Below are positions 44,526 to 52,891 of a stretch of 64,000 nt of DNA, in pieces. The position numbers and the translations under genes were made by a program. Where the stretch lies: assembly GCF_002165575.1 (NCBI RefSeq), contig NZ_MXQF01000017.1:44671-108670 (forward strand), written 5' to 3'. The stretch's first letter is position 1. Every line of letters starts with the position of its first letter. The stretch comes from Pseudoalteromonas sp. A601. GTDB lineage: Bacteria > Pseudomonadota > Gammaproteobacteria > Enterobacterales > Alteromonadaceae. The notes under the pieces are model-generated. The model made no database searches. It saw only the letters and a list, made by a program, of their open reading frames with translations, and was not told where the DNA came from.

Positions 44526-47147
44526 ATGACAATAAATATTACAAAATTTGTTAACATAATACTGATTTATAGTGCATTTTATGCGCTACATGGAGCGGCT
44601 AATAATACCCCACAAACCGAGCTAAACCAGTTAGAAACAATACAAATTAGGGGTTATCATGACAGCGCTGTCAAGTCTTTGCTAGATAAACGTGACAGTC
44701 AATCTATTATAGATACTATCAGTGCACAAGATATCGGGAAGTTTCCCGATAAAAATGTTGCAGAGGCACTCCAAAGGGTGACCGGAATTTCTTTATCAAG
44801 AGCCCAAGGTGAAGGGGAACGAGTGGGTGTACGTGGTACAACACCAGAACAGAATCGCACCTATCTAAATGGTCAATCTATCGCGTCTGCAGACTGGTGG
44901 ATTTCAACTCAACCTAATCGAGGCTTTAATTACACGCTATTACCTGCTGAACTTGTTGCCTCATTAGACGTTTATAAAACACCGCAAGCTGATCATAACG
45001 AAGGCTCTTTAGGGGGCACGGTTAATATAAAAACTCAACGTCCGCTGCACATTGATACTAATCAATTTGTGGTTAATGCTCAGATGCAATATAACGATTT
45101 ATCCGGTGAATTCGATCCACAATTAAGTGCTTTTTATAATTGGAAAAACACCGCAAAAGATCTAGGTGTGCTGATTACTGTTACTCGTAATCAGCGCTCA
45201 TTACGCCGCGATGGCTTAGAGTCATGGGGTTGGCACGAACAAAATTATGATCAAAGCGACGATGGCACTCTTACTCCAACCCATAGCGAATATGCTGATG
45301 TTAAAAATATTTGGACACCAGGAGGGGGTGGTTCAGCCATCTTTCAACAGCGACGAGAATTAACCAGCGCTACGGCAAGTATTGAATACCAGCCAAACCT
45401 TGATTGGAATATACAGCTTAATACTTTGTATTCAGTACTTGATGCCGATAATAGTAACCAAAACTTCTTGTGGCAACCCAGCAGCATTTTTGCTCGTGGC
45501 GGCCATATTAGCGAGCACGGAATTATTGATAACACGTTAGCATACGCACGCTATTCACAGGTGCCAGAGCAAAACACACAAAGTTTACCCTTTAGTACCG
45601 CGATGGAAGCTATTTGGCGTGATTCGCAAATTGATACCAGCAACGTGCATCTAATTGCTACTCAACAAGCAAATCTGTGGCAAAATCAGTATCAAATCGG
45701 CTTTACCAAAGGCGGTGGTGGCTCAAAACAAGACTATACGTCGCAGTTTTCAGCAAATACAGCCTTTACTGTAGATACCCGCGAAAATAAAAATATTATA
45801 GCTAAATACGACACCTCTCCACTAGATGCCACACAATGGCAGCTCACAGAGGCGCGCAACGACAGTCAGGATTCAAACGATCAAGAGTTTTATTTACAAG
45901 GCGATTTTGAACGAGCTGTTGACCATTCAATTATTAGTGCCGTTAAGTTCGGTACTAAATACCATGATCATCAGCGTGACTTTATCAGGTATCGCTCAGT
46001 AAATGGCGCTTATGATGGGTTAGTAAAACAACTAGATTGGACTTTAGCTGATTATCAAGGCACTTTCCCTAGCGGCTTTTTGACAAATATTGGCAGTCAA
46101 GACACGCTGAAAAAATATAGCTATGTAGATATAAGCAGATTATCAGACGACTTCAATAACATTAATTTTGAACAACAAGAAGAAAAAGCCAGCCGTTTTG
46201 ATATTCAAGAGCGTACTTTAGCAGGTTATGTTAAATTAATGCTCGAAGGCCAAGACTACCGCGCCAACCTCGGAGTAAGAGTGGTTAATACACAACAAAA
46301 CTCAGGCGCCTACAAGCGAATTGCAACCACACCACAACAAGAGCTGTTTATCTGGCAACAGCACGATAAAAATTACCTTGATATTTTACCCAGCGTAAAT
46401 ATCAACATAGACCTTTCTGAAAATTTAATCACCCGTATTAGTGCTGCTAGAGTCATGTCACGACCACAATACAATCATTTAATGCCCTCTACAAACTACA
46501 ATGTCACGCAAGCACAAGGCCAAGGCGGTAACCCTGATTTAGACCCCTATCGCGCTAATCAGTTTGATTTTAGCCTTGAATGGTATTTTGATGATGCTGC
46601 TTTACTTTCAATGGCGTTATTTAATAAAGACGTTGAATCCTTTGTCGAATTTAAGCGAGCTATTGAACAACATGAGGGCATCGACATGGCCATTGATCGG
46701 CCGATAAATGGTAGTGGTGGTACAATTCGAGGTTTAGAGCTCAGTTATCAGCAGGAATTATTTTATGGTGTAGGCTTAATTGCCAATTATACCTTTGTCG
46801 ACGGCGATCGTACTGATAGCTTAACAGGACGAAAAAACTATGTACCTGGCACCTCAAAACACACCATAAACTTAACCAGTTACTACGATAATGATTGGCT
46901 CAGTGCTCGCCTTGCCTATAACTATCGGACTCAGTTTGCCACCGGTGTAGGTGAAGCTATGATGGACGATTTTGGTCAGCTTGACGGTAATCTCACATTT
47001 AAAGTGACAAATAGCCTCGATGTTGTACTTGAAGCAATCAACTTAACTAACTCAATCACCTATGTTTATGAACGTAACCAATACGCGCCAACGGGTATTT
47101 ACGAAAATGGCCGACGCTTCTACTTTGGCATACGATATAGCCATTAA
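44526..47147 (+). CDS. TonB-dependent receptor, paralogue of the 38 kb receptor
   Basis: An 873-residue receptor of the TIGR01782 type. Signal peptide about 1-25. The plug has DIGKFPDKNVAEALQRVTGISLSRAQGEGERVGVRGT, DWW, RGFNYTLLPAELVASLDVYKTP and EGSLGGTVNI; the C-terminal RRFYFGIRYSH is nearly aromatic. The pattern parallels the receptor at 38067, including the same loop and barrel motifs (GNPDLDPYRANQFD; DIQERTLAGY), so they are duplicates. It is divergent from the CadC-like gene and upstream of an S9 peptidase. With the peptidase as neighbour, peptides are a plausible ligand; that is inference. Confidence 0.88.
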   Translation: MTINITKFVNIILIYSAFYALHGAANNTPQTELNQLETIQIRGYHDSAVKSLLDKRDSQSIIDTISAQDIGKFPDKNVAEALQRVTGISLSRAQGEGERVGVRGTTPEQNRTYLNGQSIASADWWISTQPNRGFNYTLLPAELVASLDVYKTPQADHNEGSLGGTVNIKTQRPLHIDTNQFVVNAQMQYNDLSGEFDPQLSAFYNWKNTAKDLGVLITVTRNQRSLRRDGLESWGWHEQNYDQSDDGTLTPTHSEYADVKNIWTPGGGGSAIFQQRRELTSATASIEYQPNLDWNIQLNTLYSVLDADNSNQNFLWQPSSIFARGGHISEHGIIDNTLAYARYSQVPEQNTQSLPFSTAMEAIWRDSQIDTSNVHLIATQQANLWQNQYQIGFTKGGGGSKQDYTSQFSANTAFTVDTRENKNIIAKYDTSPLDATQWQLTEARNDSQDSNDQEFYLQGDFERAVDHSIISAVKFGTKYHDHQRDFIRYRSVNGAYDGLVKQLDWTLADYQGTFPSGFLTNIGSQDTLKKYSYVDISRLSDDFNNINFEQQEEKASRFDIQERTLAGYVKLMLEGQDYRANLGVRVVNTQQNSGAYKRIATTPQQELFIWQQHDKNYLDILPSVNINIDLSENLITRISAARVMSRPQYNHLMPSTNYNVTQAQGQGGNPDLDPYRANQFDFSLEWYFDDAALLSMALFNKDVESFVEFKRAIEQHEGIDMAIDRPINGSGGTIRGLELSYQQELFYGVGLIANYTFVDGDRTDSLTGRKNYVPGTSKHTINLTSYYDNDWLSARLAYNYRTQFATGVGEAMMDDFGQLDGNLTFKVTNSLDVVLEAINLTNSITYVYERNQYAPTGIYENGRRFYFGIRYSH

Positions 47148-47241
47148 TCTTTTCAGATTGCCTATTAAACGCATATTTTAGTTTTACAGGTACATCCTGA
47201 TATACTGCATTGATAATTAAAAACAAGCGAAGGAAATTTTC

Positions 47242-49290
47242 ATGTTAAAAACTAGTTTAGCATTGGCAATTGGGCTTTCAAGCTCTCTTGCGATTGCAGC
47301 AACGCCTCTTACAGTTGAAGACATTCCAAAGATTCAATCAGTAATACAAACAAGCGTTAGTCCTGATGGCGACAGCGTTGCATTTACTCGTTCTGTACCT
47401 CGTGAGCTTTATGTTGATGAAAATGGCAGTAATTACAGTGAACTTTATGTTGTCGATGATGAAGGTGTTGAGCGCCCTTTCATTACAGGCTCTGTCAGCA
47501 TTAAAAGCATTCAATGGTCAAACGACAGCAAAACCATCTATTTTTTAGCTAAATTAAAAGGCGATAAGTTCACTGCTCTTTACCAAATTCCGGTTGATGG
47601 TGGACAAGCACAAAAAGTGTTGTCATTAAAAGGCACGTCTATTTCAAGCTATCAGCTCAGCCCTGACAATAATCAGTTAGCCATTTTAGCTATGCCTGCT
47701 GCCAATAAGTCTGATAAAGAACTAAAAAAACTGGGCTTTAAAGCTGAAGTCTATGAGCTTGGTTTAAAAAACAAGCAGCTTTTTATTGTTGATTTGGCAA
47801 AAGCCGACAAACCACTCACCCCAACTGCACTTAACGTAGAGAACTACGTGAGTGATGTTAACTGGGCTGCAAATGGTGAAAAGCTCTTAGTTAAAACACA
47901 ACCGACTGCTTTAATTGATGATAAATACACAAAATCAATGTGGCATTTATTTGATATTGCCAGTAACCAAGTGACTCTATCGTTTAAAACAGAAGGTAAA
48001 CTCGGCGATGCAGAACTCTCACATGATGGTAAATACATTGCCATTTTAGGTGCCGAGGATAAACACGACCCGGCAACTGGGCGTTTATATATTGCCGATA
48101 CTAAAACAGCCAAAATTACTGAGTGGTTACCTAATTTTATGGGTCATGTTGCTGATATTGAATGGTCGAATAAACGTAACACCCTTAACTTTATCGCCAA
48201 CGTAGGCACCGAAAGCTTCGTTGCAAGTATAAAAACCGGTTCAAATAAATATAAAAAGCTGGTTAAAGAAGGTAAGTTTATTGCATCTAATCTGAGTATT
48301 TCTGATTCAGATAAAACCATTGCACTTCGTGGTAATACAGCTAAGCACCCTAATGAAGTCTTTATTGTTCGCGGTAAAAAAGCTGAGCGCTTAACTAATT
48401 CCAACCAATGGTTAAACAACAAACGTTTTGCTAAGCAAGAAACCATTTCATTAAAAGCCCGTGATGGCGTTGAGATTGATGGTGTACTTGTATACCCACT
48501 TGATTACAGTGAAGGCACTCGCTACCCGTTAATTATGTCTGTTCATGGTGGTCCTGAAAGTCATGATAAGAATGGTTGGATAACGAATTACTCGCGCCCA
48601 GGTCAAATGGGGGCAGCACGTGGTTATGCAGTATTTTATCCTAACTACCGTGGTTCAACCGGTAAAGGGGTTGAATACTCTAAGCTTGGTCAAAACGACT
48701 ATGCTGGTAAAGAGTTTGATGACTTGGTTGATTTTAAAAACCACCTTGTTGACATGGGCTTAGTAGATACTAAACGTGTAGGTATCACTGGTGGCTCTTA
48801 TGGCGGTTATGCATCTGCGTGGGCAGCGACTAAACTGACTAAACATTTCGCTGCAAGTGTAATGTTTGTAGGCGTTACAAATCAGTTATCTAAATTTGGT
48901 ACTACTGATATTTCAAATGAAATGAACCTAGTACATGCGCGTTCATATCCATGGGATAAATGGCAATGGTACTTAGAGCGCAGCCCAATATACTGGGCGG
49001 GTCAATCTGAAACCCCGTTATTAATTATGCATGGTAAAGATGACCCACGTGTTCACCCTGCGCAATCAATGGAAATGTACCGTTACATGAAAGTGCAAGG
49101 TAAAGATGTACGCCTTGTATATTACCCTGGCGAAGGGCATGGCAACCGTAAAGTCGCTGCGCAATACGATTACAGCTTACGTTTAATGCGCTGGATGGAT
49201 AACTACTTAATCGACGGCAATAAAGACATGCCTGCATTTGAAATTGATCATGCAGCTAAACTTAAAGCGGTTAAAGACGCAAATAAGTAA
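47242..49290 (+). CDS. S9 family peptidase (acylaminoacyl-peptidase/dipeptidyl type)
   Basis: A 682-residue secreted S9 serine peptidase (signal peptide 1-19, ending AIA). A propeller spans about 25-400; the catalytic domain about 415-660. The triad is S519 in GGSYGGY, D601 in HGKDDPRVHP and H633 in YPGEGHG. GGSYGGY with DPRVHP is the pattern of acylaminoacyl-peptidase/DPP-type S9C enzymes. AAGGAAATTTTC precedes the ATG. It follows the second receptor by 94 bases. It likely trims peptides entering through the receptor. A clear terminator follows. Confidence 0.9.
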   Translation: MLKTSLALAIGLSSSLAIAATPLTVEDIPKIQSVIQTSVSPDGDSVAFTRSVPRELYVDENGSNYSELYVVDDEGVERPFITGSVSIKSIQWSNDSKTIYFLAKLKGDKFTALYQIPVDGGQAQKVLSLKGTSISSYQLSPDNNQLAILAMPAANKSDKELKKLGFKAEVYELGLKNKQLFIVDLAKADKPLTPTALNVENYVSDVNWAANGEKLLVKTQPTALIDDKYTKSMWHLFDIASNQVTLSFKTEGKLGDAELSHDGKYIAILGAEDKHDPATGRLYIADTKTAKITEWLPNFMGHVADIEWSNKRNTLNFIANVGTESFVASIKTGSNKYKKLVKEGKFIASNLSISDSDKTIALRGNTAKHPNEVFIVRGKKAERLTNSNQWLNNKRFAKQETISLKARDGVEIDGVLVYPLDYSEGTRYPLIMSVHGGPESHDKNGWITNYSRPGQMGAARGYAVFYPNYRGSTGKGVEYSKLGQNDYAGKEFDDLVDFKNHLVDMGLVDTKRVGITGGSYGGYASAWAATKLTKHFAASVMFVGVTNQLSKFGTTDISNEMNLVHARSYPWDKWQWYLERSPIYWAGQSETPLLIMHGKDDPRVHPAQSMEMYRYMKVQGKDVRLVYYPGEGHGNRKVAAQYDYSLRLMRWMDNYLIDGNKDMPAFEIDHAAKLKAVKDANK

Positions 49291-49317
49291 TTCTTAGCGA
49301 CAAAGTTTAAGATTATC

Positions 49318-49344
49318 AGGCCAACCACAGTGTTGGCCTTTTTC
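49318..49344 (+). terminator. Terminator after the S9 peptidase
   Basis: AGGCCAAC (49318-49325), loop CACAGT, GTTGGCCT (49332-49339), then TTTTTC and ATTTTAA. A perfect 8-bp stem with T-tract, 27 bases after the stop. Confidence 0.9.
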
Positions 49345-49481
49345 ATTTTAATCGGTAACTTTTACACTGTTTTGCCCTACCCAACACATAAAAACAATTA
49401 AACCTTATTAAAAACATAACTTTATAATTTGGCTTGAGCCTTGCAATTTAAACCTACAAATGAGCAAAGCAAGGAAACATC

Positions 49482-49907
49482 ATGAATATTTTTGAAGCAT
49501 TACGTCACGATCACGATAAGCAACGTTCACTTGTCGATGCACTAATTGAAACACATGGTGACTCAGCAAAACGTCAAAAGTTAATGAACGATTTAAAAAC
49601 CGAGTTAGAAGAGCACGCTAAATTTGAAGAACGGTTTTTCTATAATCCGCTGATGTGTGATGACTTAACACAAGACAAAGCACGTCACAGTGTAGCTGAG
49701 CATCATGATATTGATGAATTGGTTGAAGAGCTTGAACAAACTGAAATGAGCTCTCCAGGCTGGCTAGTAACCGCTAAAAAATTGCATCATATTGTGCATC
49801 ATCATCTTGATGAAGAAGAGCAAGAAGTATTTCAGTTAGCGGGTAAAGCACTTACCCAAAGCCAAAAACAAACATTGGCTGATAAATACAACAATGCTAT
49901 GCATTAG
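49482..49907 (+). CDS. Hemerythrin-like cation-binding protein
   Basis: A 141-residue protein with the four-helix HHE pattern: RHDHDKQRSLV, EEHAKFEERFFY, AEHHDIDELV and HHHLDEEEQEVF supply the histidine/acid ligands for a di-iron or zinc site. Such proteins bind oxygen, nitric oxide or iron. AGGAAACATC precedes the ATG. The gene is single, with a terminator after it. It converges on the DoxX-type gene. A role in nitrosative or oxidative stress is common for the family but not evident from the sequence. Confidence 0.85.
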   Translation: MNIFEALRHDHDKQRSLVDALIETHGDSAKRQKLMNDLKTELEEHAKFEERFFYNPLMCDDLTQDKARHSVAEHHDIDELVEELEQTEMSSPGWLVTAKKLHHIVHHHLDEEEQEVFQLAGKALTQSQKQTLADKYNNAMH

Positions 49908-49937
49908 TAACTCTCTTAACCAAAGTTCAAGTTAATT

Positions 49938-49962
49938 AAGCCGCGGGCAACGCGGCTTTTTT
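49938..49962. terminator. Terminator between hemerythrin and DoxX genes
   Basis: AAGCCGCG (49938-49945), loop GGCAA, CGCGGCTT (49951-49958), then TTTT. A perfect 8-bp stem; ends the hemerythrin gene on the plus strand. Confidence 0.88.
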
Positions 49963-49966
49963 AGTG

Positions 49967-50383
49967 CTACTTATTTACTGTGAATTTCACATCTTGATCA
50001 CGTAATAAATACAATGCAAAACACGCTGCCAACATCGGCCATGCGGTAAAGAATAACAAGTTATTAAAGCCATCAATATATTGTGAGTACGATGAAAGTG
50101 TTGATGCACCATGCATTAAAAAGATTAAACCATAAGTAACGCGTTTTTTAACACCTGCCATAAATGCCAAAACCAATACTAATTGTAAGCCACCTAAAAT
50201 ATATGCAATGGTGTCTGTTGAACCACTAATACCATAAAAGTGTTCAAAAATACGGGCGCTGTGTCCAGGATTTACAAACTTATCTAAAGTCCACATAAGC
50301 ATTACTACAAATACGCCTAAACGTAATGAAAATAGCGACCATTGCAGGCGGTTTTGGGTATCAGCTGTTATTGTCTGAGTCAT
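49967..50383 (-). CDS. DoxX-type membrane protein
   Basis: A 138-residue inner-membrane protein with four helices at about 20-38, 58-78, 82-100 and 108-128. The order (LRLGVFVVMLMWTLDK, then YILGGLQLVLVLAFMAG) is DoxX/SURF4-like. The start is the ATG at 50383, after AAAGGAAAACC; an upstream in-frame start lacks a site. DoxX-type proteins have been linked to redox and thiosulfate metabolism, but no diagnostic residues are present. It converges on the hemerythrin gene and is divergent from the receptor at 50549. Confidence 0.6.
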   Translation of the reverse strand: MTQTITADTQNRLQWSLFSLRLGVFVVMLMWTLDKFVNPGHSARIFEHFYGISGSTDTIAYILGGLQLVLVLAFMAGVKKRVTYGLIFLMHGASTLSSYSQYIDGFNNLLFFTAWPMLAACFALYLLRDQDVKFTVNK

Positions 50384-50479
50384 TGGTTTTCCTTTCGGGT
50401 TTTTACTACAAAAAAACAACAAGACCGACTAACTATTAATTTATTACAAAAAAATTTAAATATAAATAATTGAAAAATT

Positions 50480-50497
50480 GGTGAAAGTATTTTTACC
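50480..50497. promoter_or_regulatory. Imperfect palindrome before the receptor-led operon
   Basis: GGTGAAAGT/ATTTTTACC (50480-50497) is an 18-base dyad with seven of nine paired positions, about 52 bases upstream of the receptor start. It could be an operator. No Fur box is visible in this gap, so iron control is not suggested. The binder is unknown. Confidence 0.3.
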
Positions 50498-50548
50498 CCA
50501 TAAAGGTCTCATTAAACGTACATATACAGAAACAGTAGTGAGATCATT

Positions 50549-52879
50549 TTGAAATATGCATTTTTAGCCCTAAGCATTTGCGCCAGCTTTACATCGTTAG
50601 CAAATGCAAACAAAGATATTGAAGTCATACATGTATTGGCAGATAAACTATCAGCACAGCAATTATCGCCTAAAGATGCAACAATCAGCGGTTCGTTTGG
50701 TGACGACTTGGCACTTACAGATATAGCCCGTGCCATCACACCTATTTCAAGTGATATGATTGAACAGCTTAATATCACAACACTGCAAGATATTCTCGCT
50801 GTTACTCCTAATAGTTATGCGGCTAGTGGCTTTGGTGCCCCCAGTCTACCCACTTTGCGGGGTCAATTAGGTGAGCTATATCAAGATGGTATGCGTCGCC
50901 AAGCTGGTAATAATGGCTTTGGTATCCCGGTTTCGTTTAATGCCATTGAGCAAATCGATGTAGTCAAAGGTGCGCCACCGGTTTTGCTCGGTAGCAGTCA
51001 GCGTAATGGTGGGTTTGTTAATTTACATTCAAAGACTGCGAGTACTCATGCCTCTCAAGGTAAAATAGTACTCTCAGCAGGACGATGGGATAATTACAGT
51101 GCCCAGCTTGATTATTCAGCCCCGATTATAGAAGGTGAAAGTGGCTTTAGAGTCAGCGCTGAGCACATAGATAATAACAGCTTCTATGATTATGCTGGGT
51201 ATGAAAGTGACAGCTTATTTGCTGCTTTACGCTTTTTACCTGATGATAAAACCAGTTGGGATATGAATTTTGAGCTTTACCAAGTTGATTATACCGATAA
51301 CGCAGGAATAAACCGCCCAACTCAAGCACTCATCGATGACGGCCTGTACATTACCGGACAAGGCGAACAAGCAAACGGCAGTACAGTGCCTGGTGCTGGC
51401 GCTATTGTATCGCCAACGGGGCAAGTGGTGATCCCACGAAGCCAAGTGCTAACCGACCCTGAAAACATAAACAATGCCACCACTTATTTATTACACAGCA
51501 TTTATAAGCATCAGTTAAATAGTAAAACGGCTATTAAAAACATAACTTATTTTCAGCATCTGCAAAGAGAAGGTATTGCGCAAAACAGTTTTGTCGAAAT
51601 TATAGATGGTGCAGACACGGCGCAGAGCAGGACCGAGTTAAATTATCAGTGGGATCAAGATCAAAACACTATTTTTGCATTTGATGTTCGCTACAACAAA
51701 GTCAAAGGCTATAGTCAATTTACCACCGAGGCAGACTTACCCATTGATTTAACAGGCCCAATTGAAAACCGTCGTATCCCTTTAACTGAGGAACAACAAG
51801 CGCGTTTAGTTGAGCTTCGACCAGGTGTGTTTGTCTCCCCGGGCGGTCAGTATGATTTAAATAACGATGGCAGTGGTGACTTTTCATTATCAGATACAAC
51901 AAACTCCACCAGCTGGCAAACAGGCATTGCCATACAGCATGATAGCCGATGGACTAACACTCTAAGCACCAGTATAGGTTACCGTCTTGATTATTATGAT
52001 GTTAAAGCAAGTGACCCCATTGCACCAAAAGGGCAAATAGCCGCAAGCGACACGATTGATGAAATTTTACATTCTGCTCAAGCAAGTATTAATTATAAGC
52101 TTACCCCAGAACTGACCAGTTATATTACAGCAAGCTATAACCAAGCTACCTCTAATAGTATGGCTGGAGGCACGGTACTTGGCAGCGATAACAAAATTAG
52201 TGAACAAAATTTTGCCACCGACAACACCCTTGCTGAAGTCGGTTTAAAGTACTCTCCTAATGATAGCGCTTGGTATATTGATGGCGCACTATTTAATCAA
52301 CGCCGTAGCTTACGAAACCGTGACGGTAGTAATACCGGTATTCGGACTCAAGGGTTTGAAGCACAAGCTTTTTACGATACAGCTGCTTATTGGTTTAGCA
52401 TAGGCTATAGTTATATTGATGCACGTTACGATAATTCAGCCAGTAGCCAAGATTCTAGCCAAGTGGCCGATGCATTTGATAATTCGCGCCCTGATATTAT
52501 AAATGGTACAGCAGTAGGTGCGCCTAACTTTGCATCTTTTGCGCCTTCAACACAGCGCGTACAGGGCATTCCAGAGCAGTCTGTGAGTTTTAATGGTGGG
52601 GTTTCGATTACCGATGATTGGGATATCGGCCTTGGAGGCATATACACAAAGAGCTACCCATTGGATTATTTAGCAACAGTTTATATACGCGATCAATATA
52701 CATTAAACGTAAACAGCCGTTATTCATTTAATGAGCAAACATCATTACGTTTAGATATTTCTAATGTAACCAATCAAGATAATTGGCGTCCGGTATTTGA
52801 AGGCGGTTATTTTGGTTCAACCTTGGTTTATCCCGAGTTACCTATTCATGCAAAACTTACATTTCAACATAACTTTTAA
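50549..52879 (+). CDS. TonB-dependent receptor leading the ynj operon
   Basis: A 776-residue outer-membrane receptor with signal peptide 1-20 (ending ANA). The plug shows PTLRGQLGELYQDGMRRQAG and IEQIDVVKGAPPVLLGSSQRNGGFVNLHSKT; the barrel ends AKLTFQHNF. It starts with TTG at 50549, because the signal peptide begins there, with AGTGAG upstream. Its stop lies 12 bases before the next ATG, and six more genes follow almost without gaps, so it opens an eight-gene operon. It probably brings in the compound that the YnjB/C/D ABC importer then carries across the inner membrane. Confidence 0.85.
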   Translation: MKYAFLALSICASFTSLANANKDIEVIHVLADKLSAQQLSPKDATISGSFGDDLALTDIARAITPISSDMIEQLNITTLQDILAVTPNSYAASGFGAPSLPTLRGQLGELYQDGMRRQAGNNGFGIPVSFNAIEQIDVVKGAPPVLLGSSQRNGGFVNLHSKTASTHASQGKIVLSAGRWDNYSAQLDYSAPIIEGESGFRVSAEHIDNNSFYDYAGYESDSLFAALRFLPDDKTSWDMNFELYQVDYTDNAGINRPTQALIDDGLYITGQGEQANGSTVPGAGAIVSPTGQVVIPRSQVLTDPENINNATTYLLHSIYKHQLNSKTAIKNITYFQHLQREGIAQNSFVEIIDGADTAQSRTELNYQWDQDQNTIFAFDVRYNKVKGYSQFTTEADLPIDLTGPIENRRIPLTEEQQARLVELRPGVFVSPGGQYDLNNDGSGDFSLSDTTNSTSWQTGIAIQHDSRWTNTLSTSIGYRLDYYDVKASDPIAPKGQIAASDTIDEILHSAQASINYKLTPELTSYITASYNQATSNSMAGGTVLGSDNKISEQNFATDNTLAEVGLKYSPNDSAWYIDGALFNQRRSLRNRDGSNTGIRTQGFEAQAFYDTAAYWFSIGYSYIDARYDNSASSQDSSQVADAFDNSRPDIINGTAVGAPNFASFAPSTQRVQGIPEQSVSFNGGVSITDDWDIGLGGIYTKSYPLDYLATVYIRDQYTLNVNSRYSFNEQTSLRLDISNVTNQDNWRPVFEGGYFGSTLVYPELPIHAKLTFQHNF

Positions 52880-52891
52880 AAGCGAGTGCAC

